Below are positions 53,887 to 63,114 of a stretch of DNA of 64,000 nt, piece by piece; position 1 is the first letter of the stretch; each line of letters opens with the position of its first letter. Origin of the DNA: Saxibacter everestensis. GTDB lineage: Bacteria > Actinomycetota > Actinomycetes > Actinomycetales > Brevibacteriaceae. The stretch spans positions 1,827,856-1,891,855 of the forward strand of contig NZ_CP090958.1 of the NCBI RefSeq assembly GCF_025787225.1, read 5' to 3'. The position numbers and the translations under genes are program-made. The notes beneath the pieces are model-generated. The model had not been told where the DNA came from. It worked only from the letters and a program-made list of their open reading frames with translations, and searched no databases.

Positions 53887-54906
53887 TCAGTTCCTGCGCT
53901 TCGCCGCGGAGGCGACGACGCCGATCATCTTCTCGACCGCATAGATCGGGTCACGTCCACCGCCTTTCACCGCCTCATCTGCATCGGCAACTGCCATGAT
54001 CGCCTCCGCGAGGGCGTCCGGGCTCCAGCGGGACAGGTCACGCCGGGCACGGTCCACCTGCCAGGGCGCCATCCCCACTTCCTTGGCCACCGTTGCAGGG
54101 TTTCCGCGACCGACTGCGGACACCTTTGCCATCCCCCGCAGTTTCATCGCCACGGCGGCAACGAGTGGCACCGGGTCCGACCCGGTGGCAATAGCGTGCC
54201 GCAGCAGGTTCAGGGCCTGGCCGGTCTGACCTGCGGCCGCGGCATCGGCCACCTTGAAACCGGTGACTTCAACCCGGCCGCCGTAGTACAACTCGACGTG
54301 CTCCAGGTCGATGGTGCCCTCGGTATCGCTGATCAGCTGTTGGCAGCCCGATGCTAGCTCACGCAGATCCGCACCAACTGCATCGATGAGCGCGCGCAGA
54401 GCGGCGGGAGTGATCCTTCGTTTCGCCCGCCGGAATTCGCCGGTGGCAAAGTCATTGCGTTCGGAATCCTTCTTGATCGGCGTGGCTTCGATAACGGGAG
54501 CGCCAGAGGCCTTAATCGCGTCGAGCAGACGTTTTCCGCGGACTCCGCCGCTGTGCCGGAACAGGAAAATCACATCGGACTGGATGTCGCCAAGGTAGTC
54601 GATAGCGTCTTTGAGAAATGCGTCATTCGTGGCTTCCACGCCGGATGCAATCAATAGCTTGCGCTCACCGAACAGTGACGGCGACGTCAGGGTGGCGAGC
54701 TGACCCGCGTCATAGCTTGCTGCGTCAATCTCCGTGACCTCAAGTGCGGGATCGGCTTCATGCGCCTTCTGCACGAGCAACCCGGCCGCGCGGTCGACGA
54801 TAACCTCTTCGGCACCGGTGATCAGTACGACAGGTGCCGGCTCCGCTTCATGCCAGGAAACCAGGTTCGTCTTGTTCTTGGCCGTTGGTCGTTCTCGAGT
54901 TGCCAC
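53887..54906 (-). CDS. holA: DNA polymerase III subunit delta
   Basis: 339 residues. AAA+-like fold without an ATP site: VVLITGAEEVIVDRAAGLLV, FGERKLLIASGVEATNDAFL, IFLFRHSGGVRGKRLLDAIK and PWQVDRARRDLSRW. Delta is the wrench of the clamp loader that opens the beta ring. GTG start. Between comEC/EA and rpsT, the usual actinobacterial site, though the molybdenum operon intervenes. Confidence 0.94.
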   Translation of the reverse strand: MATRERPTAKNKTNLVSWHEAEPAPVVLITGAEEVIVDRAAGLLVQKAHEADPALEVTEIDAASYDAGQLATLTSPSLFGERKLLIASGVEATNDAFLKDAIDYLGDIQSDVIFLFRHSGGVRGKRLLDAIKASGAPVIEATPIKKDSERNDFATGEFRRAKRRITPAALRALIDAVGADLRELASGCQQLISDTEGTIDLEHVELYYGGRVEVTGFKVADAAAAGQTGQALNLLRHAIATGSDPVPLVAAVAMKLRGMAKVSAVGRGNPATVAKEVGMAPWQVDRARRDLSRWSPDALAEAIMAVADADEAVKGGGRDPIYAVEKMIGVVASAAKRRN

Positions 54907-54915
54907 CTCACCACG

Positions 54916-56991
54916 CTATCGCAGGAATTTGTCGGCGGTCAGCGGCAGGTCCCGCACCCGGATTCCGGTCGCGTGGTAGGCGGCGTTGGCAATTGCAGCT
55001 GCCACCCCGGTGATGCCGATTTCGCCGATGCCGCGGGCTCCGAGGGGACCGGCGTACTCATCGTGCTCGTCCAGCCATACCGCGTCCACGTCGAGGACGT
55101 CCGCGTTCGACGGCACGTGATATCCGGCCAGGTCATGGTTGACGAAATGACCGAACCGCTGATCGAGCACGCTTTCTTCGTGCAGCGCCATCCCTAGTCC
55201 CATTGTCATGCCGCCGATCAGCTGCGACCGGGCGGTGCGAACGTTGATGATTCGCCCGGCGGAGAACACGCCAAGCAAGCGACGGGCACGTATCTCACCG
55301 GTGTCGGCGTTCACGGCAACTTCGGCGAATTGGGCGCCGAATGAATGCCGCTCGTACTCGTCATCGGCGGGATTCATTGGCATCTCCGCCTCAACCTCAT
55401 CGCCGGGCTGCGGGCTGTCCCCATATTTCTCTTGCAGCGCGTCGGCGGCAGCGATGATTGCCGAGCCCCAGCTGACTGTTCCGGTGGATCCTCCGGCGAC
55501 CGATGCCGTCGGTAACGATGTGTCGCCGATTTCAACCGACACCTCGGCCAGGGAACAGCCGAGCGCGTCGGCGGCGATCTGGCTCAGCACTGTCCAGGCG
55601 CCGGTTCCGAGATCCGCAGACCCGATCCGCACCTGGTAGGTGCCCTCAGCTGTCACCGTGATCCGGGCTATTGAGCCTGGGGTTCGGAGCGCAGGATAGG
55701 TGGCAGCCGCCATGCCGGTACCGATCAGCCAGTCACCTTCGCGCCGGGACCGAGGCCGAGGGTCGCGCTGATCCCACCCGAAGCGTCGCGCTCCTTCCCG
55801 GAAGCAGTTCACCAGGTGACGATTGACGAATGGTTTGCCCGACACGGGCCCCTCGTCCGGCTCGTTACGCACCCGGAGTTCGACCGGGTCGAGACCGCAT
55901 GCCTCGGCCAGTTCATCCATGGCGACCTCGGGACCGAACATTCCCGGGCATTCGCCCGGAGCGCGCATCCAAGACGGAACAGCGACATCCAGGTCGGCGA
56001 GCCGCTCGGTAGCCCTGCGGTTCGGCGCCTTGTACATAATCGCCGTCGGTTTGGTGGTTCCCTCCGGGAATTCCTTGATCCGCGAGGTCAGTTCGATTGA
56101 ATCGTGGGTTATCACGCCGAGCCGACCCGACGAATCGGCACCAAGTCGAACCCGCTGAATCGTCGGCGTCCGGTAGCCGGCCAGGGCGAACATCTGTTGG
56201 CGGGTCAACGCGAACTTGACCGGCCGTCCAAATGAGAACTTAGCTGCGAGGGCGGCAAGTACCACGTGAGCATGTGGCAAGCCTTTTGAGCCGAAGCCGC
56301 CGCCGACGTGGGGGCAGATTACCCTGACCCGCTCCGGATCAATGCCGAAGACAGTAGCGAGCTGTTTCCTTACACCGTGAACGCTTTGGGTGGAGTCGTA
56401 CAGAGTGAGGTCCTCGCCCTGCCATACCGCGATGGTCGCGTGCGGCTCCATCGGATTATTGTGCTCGGCAGGCGTGGTGTATGTCTGGTCAATGGATACG
56501 TCGGCCGCGGCGAGGGCCGCAGCGACATCCCCTTCGCTCGTGTCAGCGTCGTAGTCATTGCCGGGTGGGTGCAGGTCACCCCGGTCCGGACGCAGGTCGG
56601 CGTCGTGCTGCCACGGTTCGTACTCGGTTTTGACCGCGCCGGCGGCCTGACGAGCGATCTCCGGCGACTCAGCGAGAACGGCAGCGATGAACTGCCCACG
56701 AAACCCGATATCGCCGGATTGCAGCACCGCCAGTTCGGCATCCTCGGTACTAGCCAGCTCCGGCGCATCGAGGTGAGTCAGCACGGCGTGCACTCCGGCA
56801 ATCGCCTCGGCATCCGCGGTATCGATGGAAATAATCCGGCCCCGAGCAATCGTGGCCTGCGCGGGAAAGAGGTATAGCGGACTCTCTACCTCGTGCTCGT
56901 AGGCGTATGTCGCGGCACCAGTGACCTTTGCCCGGCCATCGATCCGCTCAAGGCTCCTGCCAATTTCCCGGGCAGGCAAGGCGTCATTCAT
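54916..56991 (-). CDS. Molybdopterin-binding large subunit of an aldehyde/xanthine oxidoreductase (PaoC/YagR type)
   Basis: 691 residues. Molybdenum-enzyme signatures VGGGFGSKG, MEPHATIAVWQGEDLTLYDS, MRAPGECPGMFGPEVAMDEL, and the terminal GARGIGEIGITGV with the catalytic Glu. It oxidises an aldehyde or N-heterocycle with electrons passing to the FeS and FAD subunits. The length (~690-730) and GIGEIGITG ending are of the PaoC group. ATG overlaps the FAD subunit stop (ATGA). Substrate unknown. Confidence 0.93.
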   Translation of the reverse strand: MNDALPAREIGRSLERIDGRAKVTGAATYAYEHEVESPLYLFPAQATIARGRIISIDTADAEAIAGVHAVLTHLDAPELASTEDAELAVLQSGDIGFRGQFIAAVLAESPEIARQAAGAVKTEYEPWQHDADLRPDRGDLHPPGNDYDADTSEGDVAAALAAADVSIDQTYTTPAEHNNPMEPHATIAVWQGEDLTLYDSTQSVHGVRKQLATVFGIDPERVRVICPHVGGGFGSKGLPHAHVVLAALAAKFSFGRPVKFALTRQQMFALAGYRTPTIQRVRLGADSSGRLGVITHDSIELTSRIKEFPEGTTKPTAIMYKAPNRRATERLADLDVAVPSWMRAPGECPGMFGPEVAMDELAEACGLDPVELRVRNEPDEGPVSGKPFVNRHLVNCFREGARRFGWDQRDPRPRSRREGDWLIGTGMAAATYPALRTPGSIARITVTAEGTYQVRIGSADLGTGAWTVLSQIAADALGCSLAEVSVEIGDTSLPTASVAGGSTGTVSWGSAIIAAADALQEKYGDSPQPGDEVEAEMPMNPADDEYERHSFGAQFAEVAVNADTGEIRARRLLGVFSAGRIINVRTARSQLIGGMTMGLGMALHEESVLDQRFGHFVNHDLAGYHVPSNADVLDVDAVWLDEHDEYAGPLGARGIGEIGITGVAAAIANAAYHATGIRVRDLPLTADKFLR

Positions 56992-57992
56992 CGTCCGCTC
57001 CCCTCAGTGAGCGCGCGCAGCACGGACACCATGGCATTCCGCACCATCGGCAACTTGAACTCATTGCCTTCCAGCGGCTCGGCCAGCCGAAGCTCGGTGT
57101 CGGCTGCCGCACGAAATTCTTCCTCGGTCGCGGGTCTGCCACGAAGCGTTTCCTCTGCCTGACGGGCCCGCCAGGGCTTATGCGAGACGCCGCCGAGGGC
57201 AATCCGAATGTTCTGAACTACCGGAGCCTCCGCACTGTCTTCAAGCTCGACGACTACGGCGACGGAAACCAAGGCGAAGGCATATGAGGCACGATCGCGA
57301 ACTTTCCGATACGCCGATCTGGCCGATGCCCCGGCGCTCGGTAGGTCTATGGCAGTTATCAGTTCACCATGATCGAGATTTGTGTCTCGCTGCGGAGAGT
57401 CGCCTGGGAGACGGTGAAACTCCGCGATCGGAATTCCACGCTCTCCGGCAGCGCCCTGCACGATGACGGTCGCGTCGAGCGCAGCCATGGCCACGGCCAT
57501 GTCGGATGGATGGACGGCGACGCAGTCCCTCGATGCACCGAAAATCGCGTTGTCGCGCGAGTAACCGCCGAGCGCGGAGCAGCCTGACCCGGGGTCGCGC
57601 TTATTGCACGGGGTGCTGACATCCTGAAAATAGACGCAGCGGGTTCGCTGCAGCAAATTACCGCCGGTCGTCGCCATGTTTCGTAGCTGACCGGAAGCGC
57701 CGGCGAGCAGGGCTTCGGACAGCATGGGATAGTTTCGACGGATCAGAGGGTGCGCTGCCAGGTCGCTGTTGCGCACGGTCGCACCGATTCGCACGCTACC
57801 GTCGGGGCGTTGCTCGACCCGGTCCAGCGGCAGGCCGCTCACGTCGACCAGCAACTCCGGTTCGACGATGCCGAGTTTTAGGTGGTCGACCAGATTTGTG
57901 CCGCCCGCCAGAAACCGGGCCTTCGGGTTGCCGACGACCGCCCGCACCGCGGAGAGGGCGTCCGGCGCCCGCTGGTAGTCGAACGGAATCAT
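56988..57992 (-). CDS. FAD-binding (medium) subunit with extra [4Fe-4S] site, PaoB/YagS type
   Basis: 334 residues. FAD-binding motifs FLAGGTNLVDHLKLG and TTGGNLLQRTRC, then Cys residues in CVYFQDVSTPCNKRDPGSGC and CVAVHPSDMAVAM: the four-Cys insertion typical of PaoB, which binds an additional 4Fe-4S cluster absent in ordinary xanthine dehydrogenases. C-terminal CO dehydrogenase flavoprotein domain. Overlaps both neighbours by four bases. Confidence 0.92.
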   Translation of the reverse strand: MIPFDYQRAPDALSAVRAVVGNPKARFLAGGTNLVDHLKLGIVEPELLVDVSGLPLDRVEQRPDGSVRIGATVRNSDLAAHPLIRRNYPMLSEALLAGASGQLRNMATTGGNLLQRTRCVYFQDVSTPCNKRDPGSGCSALGGYSRDNAIFGASRDCVAVHPSDMAVAMAALDATVIVQGAAGERGIPIAEFHRLPGDSPQRDTNLDHGELITAIDLPSAGASARSAYRKVRDRASYAFALVSVAVVVELEDSAEAPVVQNIRIALGGVSHKPWRARQAEETLRGRPATEEEFRAAADTELRLAEPLEGNEFKLPMVRNAMVSVLRALTEGSGR

Positions 57993-58549
57993 GAGGCATA
58001 CCCTTCGGTTGCTTGGGTGCTAGGAGTATCCGATTCATCGACGACCTGCCGGATGGCGGCGACGATGTTCACGTACGCGCCGCATCTACAGAGGTTGCCG
58101 CTCATCCGTTCCCTGATCTCGTCATCATCGAGGGAGGCAGGACTGCCGACCCCGCCCGCGACGTCGCTGGTCGCATGGCTCGGGTGCCCCGAGGACGCCT
58201 CGTCCAGCATGCCGATCACCGAACAGATCTGTCCCGGTGTGCAGTAGCCGCATTGAAAGGCGTCCTGATCGAGGAATGCCTGTTGCACGGGATGCAGCTG
58301 CTCGTCCTCGACTAGCCCTTGAGCGGTGGTGATTTCCGCGCCATCGTTGGCAACCGCCAACGAGAGGCAGCTGAGGACCCGGCGGCCGTCGATCAGGAGG
58401 GTACACGCGCCGCATTGACCGTGATCACAGCCCTTCTTGGGCGAGGTGATACCGAGTTGCTCCCGCAGGGCGTCCAAAACGGTCGTCCTGGTATCAACCG
58501 TTAACGTCCGCTGTTCCTTGTCCACGTTCAGGGTGATCCGGGCGTTCAT
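57989..58549 (-). CDS. [2Fe-2S] small subunit, PaoA/YagT type
   Basis: 186 residues. N-terminal plant-ferredoxin cluster GCDHGQCGACTLLIDG...CLSLAV, C-terminal helical cluster FQCGYCTPGQICS and GNLCRCGAYVNIV. ATG 58549 (MNARITLNV) follows AGGAGG at 11 bases; ATG 58576 is also possible. No Tat signal is seen, unlike E. coli PaoA, so the complex is probably cytoplasmic. First gene of the operon. Confidence 0.93.
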   Translation of the reverse strand: MNARITLNVDKEQRTLTVDTRTTVLDALREQLGITSPKKGCDHGQCGACTLLIDGRRVLSCLSLAVANDGAEITTAQGLVEDEQLHPVQQAFLDQDAFQCGYCTPGQICSVIGMLDEASSGHPSHATSDVAGGVGSPASLDDDEIRERMSGNLCRCGAYVNIVAAIRQVVDESDTPSTQATEGYAS

Positions 58550-58781
58550 CGAGTCGCGCGCCTCCTCAAGAGCCATATACCGCAACCTATCGCAGCGCAC
58601 TGACACGCAACAAGGACCGCTGAGCACACTTCGAGGCCGGATCGGCTGACTCCGCTCGATCGGTGCCAGCGTTGGTGCCACCGACCGAAACCGGGCCGGC
58701 CGGTGGCGCCTCCGTCCGCGACCGGGGCCGGCCGATGCATTCGAAGAAGCGGCGAAGCGCGGCAAATTCACGAATCGCGAA

Positions 58782-59054
58782 TCAGCGAATCATGAAGCCG
58801 GTCTCGCCTTGTGGCTCCTCCTCCACGACACTGACCTGGTCGATCCGGGCCAGCCTCGGGCCGTGCCGCATCCATTCGACGGTTGCCTCAACTAGGTCCG
58901 AATCGCCCTCCAGTACCGCCATAACGCTTCCGTCCGGCTGATTGCCAACCCAGCCACTCACTCCGAGCCTCTGAGCAGTCTTCTTGCAGTAGTACCGGAA
59001 GCTGACGCCCTGCACGCTTCCGGTCACGGTAACCAGGCGCCGAACCACATTCAT
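58782..59054 (-). CDS. acyP: Acylphosphatase
   Basis: 90 residues, the normal size. Signature GSVQGVSFRYYCKKTAQRLG with the phosphate-binding Arg, and GWVGNQPDGSV with the catalytic Asn. It hydrolyses carboxyl-phosphates such as acetyl phosphate or 1,3-bisphosphoglycerate. Standalone gene about 200 bp from the Mo operon. Confidence 0.95.
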   Translation of the reverse strand: MNVVRRLVTVTGSVQGVSFRYYCKKTAQRLGVSGWVGNQPDGSVMAVLEGDSDLVEATVEWMRHGPRLARIDQVSVVEEEPQGETGFMIR

Positions 59055-59114
59055 GGCGCCAAGATAACCCCGGCACGATCGCTTGGCCAGCCCTGACTGG
59101 CTTAACCAGCCCTG

Positions 59115-59143
59115 GCGGGCTCAGTCCCTGCGGGCTCAGTCCT
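59115..59143. repeat. 15-bp tandem repeat upstream of acyP
   Basis: GCGGGCTCAGTCCCT is followed by GCGGGCTCAGTCCT, after a related pair of CCAGCCCTG units at about 59090 and 59107. The repeats lie in the divergent region between acyP and the YjbR gene. Confidence 0.75.
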
Positions 59144-59172
59144 GCGACAGCACCTCGGCCTAGGATTCAGGA

Positions 59173-59565
59173 ATGGCCAATTGGGATGACGTCCGGCGGA
59201 TTGCCCTCAGCCTGCCGGAGACCACCGAGCGCCCGTCTTATGATGGCGTACCTTCATGGCGGGTCAGGGACAAGCTCTTTGTCTGGGAGCGACCGCTGAA
59301 GAAGTCCGACCTCGAAGCGCTCGGCAGTTCGGCGCCCGACGGCCCGATTATCGGCGCACGGGTGCCGGACTCCGGAGCAAAGGAAGCGCTACTCGCCGAC
59401 AACGCGGGTGTCTACTTCACCACGCCACACTTCGATGGATATCCGGCAATTCTGGTGCGGCTCGAACGAATCGACGTCTCCGAGCTGCAGGAACTGCTGG
59501 TCGAAGCCTGGCTCGCCCGGGCGCCGAAGCGACTCGCCACGGAGTACCTTGGCACGGTCGACTAG
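59173..59565 (+). CDS. MmcQ/YjbR family DNA-binding-like protein
   Basis: 130 residues. IALSLPETTERPSYDGVPSW, RVRDKLFVWERPLKK and VDVSELQELLVEAWLARAPK fit the MmcQ/YjbR fold (double-wing, CyaY-like). Role unknown; the ALSLPEtxE and LVxxAWxxxApkrL motifs are the family hallmarks. Convergent with comEC. Confidence 0.85.
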   Translation: MANWDDVRRIALSLPETTERPSYDGVPSWRVRDKLFVWERPLKKSDLEALGSSAPDGPIIGARVPDSGAKEALLADNAGVYFTTPHFDGYPAILVRLERIDVSELQELLVEAWLARAPKRLATEYLGTVD

Positions 59566-59596
59566 ACCGAGGACAGGGCAGTAAGTACCCGCACTG

Positions 59597-61969
59597 TTAA
59601 CAGCTTCGCTCCGTCGCGACCTGGATGTCCGCCGGATCGAAACTCAACGCGATACTGCCACAGAGGTCGGTGCGAACTGTGCTCGCCCGCGCCCGGCTCA
59701 GCAGCTGCAAGGTGGCAGGGGCAGGATGCCCGTAGTCGTTACCCGCCCCGACGGACACCACACCGAGTCGCGGCCGCAGTTCGGCGAAGAAACGGGCATC
59801 CTGGTTCTTCGAACCATGATGCGGCACGAACAAAACCTCGGCATCAAGATCGTAGCGTCGGCGCAGCGTTGCCTGGCTTTCCGGCTCGATATCGCCCGGA
59901 ATCAGCACTGTGTGTCCCGCTACCGTGAGCAGAACGACGATGCTCGCCGCGTTCGAACCATTTGCGGCAACCTGCGGAAGGTCATTGCCGGCCGGCGGCC
60001 AGAGCACCTGGTAGGAGGCATTTCCAACTTTCCCGGACATCACACCCGAGGCGACCGTGATCGGCACCTTCTGATCGACGAGCAGCCGCCGCACCCGCCC
60101 GGCGGTTGCCGGCGGGTCCCTGACCGGATTCAGCAATGCCCCGTCCACCTTTCGCCCGGCGATCGCGCCCTCCAGCCCACCGACATGATCCAGATCGAAA
60201 TGGCTCAGGATCAGGAATACACGTTCGACGCCCAGCGTGGTCAGGCAACGGTCGACCGGCTCCGGCTCGAGGCCGACGTCGATAACAATCGCCGACCCGG
60301 CCCCTCCCCTGATCACGGTGCCGCTGCCCTGACCCACGTCGCACGCCACCACGTCCCAGTCGCTCGGCAACCAGCGATTCCCCGGGCGCCAGAGGGGCAC
60401 TGTGATAGCCGCCCCCAGCAAACCAGCCAGCACGACAAATGCCACGATCCGAGGATGCTTCAGCCGGGTCGCCACTATCACCAGTCCCACGGACAGGGCA
60501 GTCAACCCGGCCAGAAGAATCAGCCCTCCGATACCGGACGGCCAGGGAATCTGTGCAAACGGCAGGCCTGAAAAGAACCGGGCGACGCTGGCGATCCATT
60601 GCGCACCGATACCGGCCCACCAGGCCAGAAACTCTCCCGCTGGGGGCCAAAGCTGTGCCGCAGGAATGGTCAGGACGCCGAGGATTGTGGTCGAAGCGAC
60701 TGCCGGCGCCGCCAGCACGTTGGCCGGCACCGCATAACTGCTGACGGCCGGTTGCAGCAAAATGATGACCGGAGAGCAGAACAGCTGGGCTGCAGTCGGC
60801 ACCGCGAGAGCGAAAGCCAGCCAGTCCGGCAACCACCGCGCCAACAACCGGGCAAACGGTTTTGCGCAGAGCAGCAAGCCGACGCAGGCAAGCACGGACA
60901 ATGCGAACCCGTAATTTCGGGAAAAGTATGGATCTGCGGTCAACAGCAGCAGCATGGCGAGACACAAAGCCGGCAGGCCGCGTCCCGAACGTCCGGTTCC
61001 CAGGCCAAGCAGGCACACCATCGCCATCACTGAAGCCCGGAGGACGGTCGGGTCCGGGGCGACGAGCGCGACGAATCCTACAACCGACCCGGCGGCGAGC
61101 AGCATTCTGCGGCCACGACGGAGCCCTACCGCCGCGCCGACGAGCAGCACGGCTCCCGAGAAGATCGCCAGATTGCTTCCCGATACAGCTGTAAGGTGCG
61201 TCATTCCGGTGCGCTTCATCGCCTCTTCAAGTCCGGCATCGAGCCCTGCGGTGTCCCCGACGACCAGGCCGGGCAGCAGCCCGCGCGCATCTGCCGGCAA
61301 CACCGTTGCCGAGGAACGCAACCCAGACCGCAGCCGTTCCGTCGTCCGGTGATAGCCGTCCGGCTCGGTGATCACCACCGGCGGGCCATCCGGGAATGCC
61401 AATGCAACAGCGGCGCCTCCAGGATCCAGCACTGAGAACTTCACCCGGGCACGAAGCGTCTGCCCACTACGCACGGATTTCCAGCTCGAACCGGCCAGCA
61501 CCGTGACAGGAGTTCGCAGATCGCTCATCGCCGGCCGCCCGTCAATTGCGGTGAGCCGCACAGTCACGACGGTACGATCCCGCCCACTGAAACGATCCGG
61601 CGTCGGCGCGGTCTCCGGCGGGCGGGCCACCTCCATCTGGACCGCGTAGCTCCGCTGCAGCGCCAGCTGTTTGGTCAGGTCCGGAGGCGCACGAATCCGG
61701 TTGTGAACCGCGGACGACGCAATGACCAACGAGCCGGTCAGCAGCACGACGCAGACCGCCGGGACGGTTCTGCCCCACCACGGCAGCGCGCCGCGGCGCA
61801 GCAGGCTCCCGCACAGCAGAAGTAGGCCGGCTGCAGCACAACTGGCGGCAACCAGAACGGCGGCCGGAAAGCCGGCACCTACTGCCCAGGCCGCTGCTGC
61901 CCAACAGGCCACTGCGCTCGGTGCCAACCGTAGATCGGCGCGCCAGGAAGCCTTCGCGAGATCACTCAT
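59597..61969 (-). CDS. comEC: DNA uptake channel ComEC/Rec2
   Basis: 790 residues. N-terminal TM segments and an OB-like DUF4131 region, the Competence domain (GMTHLTAVSGSNLAIFSGAV is diagnostic) with about nine TMs, and a C-terminal MBL domain (WDVVACDVGQGSGTVIRGG, LSHFDLDHVGGLEGAIAGRK, LFVPHHGSKNQDARFFAELR). The MBL part may degrade one strand. ATG overlaps the comEA stop. Transport of single-stranded DNA into the cell is the known role. Confidence 0.95.
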   Translation of the reverse strand: MSDLAKASWRADLRLAPSAVACWAAAAWAVGAGFPAAVLVAASCAAAGLLLLCGSLLRRGALPWWGRTVPAVCVVLLTGSLVIASSAVHNRIRAPPDLTKQLALQRSYAVQMEVARPPETAPTPDRFSGRDRTVVTVRLTAIDGRPAMSDLRTPVTVLAGSSWKSVRSGQTLRARVKFSVLDPGGAAVALAFPDGPPVVITEPDGYHRTTERLRSGLRSSATVLPADARGLLPGLVVGDTAGLDAGLEEAMKRTGMTHLTAVSGSNLAIFSGAVLLVGAAVGLRRGRRMLLAAGSVVGFVALVAPDPTVLRASVMAMVCLLGLGTGRSGRGLPALCLAMLLLLTADPYFSRNYGFALSVLACVGLLLCAKPFARLLARWLPDWLAFALAVPTAAQLFCSPVIILLQPAVSSYAVPANVLAAPAVASTTILGVLTIPAAQLWPPAGEFLAWWAGIGAQWIASVARFFSGLPFAQIPWPSGIGGLILLAGLTALSVGLVIVATRLKHPRIVAFVVLAGLLGAAITVPLWRPGNRWLPSDWDVVACDVGQGSGTVIRGGAGSAIVIDVGLEPEPVDRCLTTLGVERVFLILSHFDLDHVGGLEGAIAGRKVDGALLNPVRDPPATAGRVRRLLVDQKVPITVASGVMSGKVGNASYQVLWPPAGNDLPQVAANGSNAASIVVLLTVAGHTVLIPGDIEPESQATLRRRYDLDAEVLFVPHHGSKNQDARFFAELRPRLGVVSVGAGNDYGHPAPATLQLLSRARASTVRTDLCGSIALSFDPADIQVATERSC

Positions 61970-62904
61970 ACCGTGACCAGATCCTTGAGTTCGGCGAAGG
62001 TTTTCGGCCCGATCCCTGGCACGTCCATCAAATCTTCGATCGCCGTGAATCCGCCATTTGCCTCCCGCCAGGAGATGATCTTCTCTGCCGTCACCGGCCC
62101 GACCCCGGGAAGTTCGTCGAGTTCAGTAGCAGATGCGGTATTCAAATTGACCAGCGAACTCTGGGACCCCGAATCCCGGTGCCCCGGATTCCCCGGCGCT
62201 GCACCGTCGGATGGCGGGGCCTGACCTGGTCCGGAAGCCGGAGCGGACGGCGGCCCCGGAGCGGCTTCACCGACCTTTGGCACGTATAGTTGCTCTCCGT
62301 CGACCAACTGGCGCGCGAGATTTATGCGGCTCAGGTCGGCCCCCGCGGCAGCACCACCGGCCAGCTCAATGGCGTCATCCACCCTGGAACCGGCCTGAAC
62401 TGTGACAAGCCCGGGCTTCCTCACCGCGCCGACAACGTGAATCTTGAACTCTGACTGGCCTGACGGCTTGCCGGCCTGGCCTGACGGCTCACCGGCCTGG
62501 CTGCCGTCCGGACGCTCCGGGTCCTGCGGCGCCTCGTTCCCCGTCGCCGCACTTGGCCGTGGCGCGACGGTTCGAACTTCACGGTCCGGCGCTTCGGTCA
62601 CCGCCCTTACCGCGAGGTACGTGCCGGCCAGCAGCGCGATCAACGCCACGATAACTGTCGCGCCGAGCCGAATGGACCACCGACCGGTTCCCCCACCGAG
62701 GACAGCCGGAATCCGCCGGGCAATGCGTCCGCTCAGGGTGTCGGTTACTTCGGGGGCATCATGGTCGTATTGCCTGGGAGTCCAGCCACGGCTCGGCTCC
62801 GACGCCTCGACATCGCGCGCCGAAGCGAGCAGGTCGGCCATCCGGTCGGCCGGGGAGCGTGCGGAGGGCGGCTGCCCAGCTGACTGTCGACGTAGACCTG
62901 CCAT
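61966..62904 (-). CDS. comEA: Competence DNA receptor ComEA
   Basis: 312 residues. A basic cytoplasmic N-terminus of about 90 residues and one TM (LGATVIVALIALLAGTYLAV), an external Pro/Gly-rich linker with repeats of the SGQAGKP kind, an SLBB domain (KIHVVGAVRKPGLVTVQAGS) and the C-terminal helix-hairpin-helix pair (LNTASATELDELPGVGPVTA, LMDVPGIGPKTFAELK). It binds duplex DNA for ComEC. The 5' gap of 210 bp to the permease gene has nothing clear. Confidence 0.94.
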   Translation of the reverse strand: MAGLRRQSAGQPPSARSPADRMADLLASARDVEASEPSRGWTPRQYDHDAPEVTDTLSGRIARRIPAVLGGGTGRWSIRLGATVIVALIALLAGTYLAVRAVTEAPDREVRTVAPRPSAATGNEAPQDPERPDGSQAGEPSGQAGKPSGQSEFKIHVVGAVRKPGLVTVQAGSRVDDAIELAGGAAAGADLSRINLARQLVDGEQLYVPKVGEAAPGPPSAPASGPGQAPPSDGAAPGNPGHRDSGSQSSLVNLNTASATELDELPGVGPVTAEKIISWREANGGFTAIEDLMDVPGIGPKTFAELKDLVTV

Positions 62905-63114
62905 GGCATGACGGTAGTCAGCTGGGGTCGCACCTGGCCCGTGGAAGCGACTTCTGTGCAGGAGCCCGCTTCCCGCAACCTTTGTGACGACAAGTGCGGC
63001 TCATCAGTTGCGCGCCTCGTAGTACTCGACCTCCTCACCGAGGACGCGTTCCCGCCATGATTCCGGAAGCACCGACACCAGCGCAAAGCCCGCAGCCCCT
63101 TCAGCGTGCCGGGA

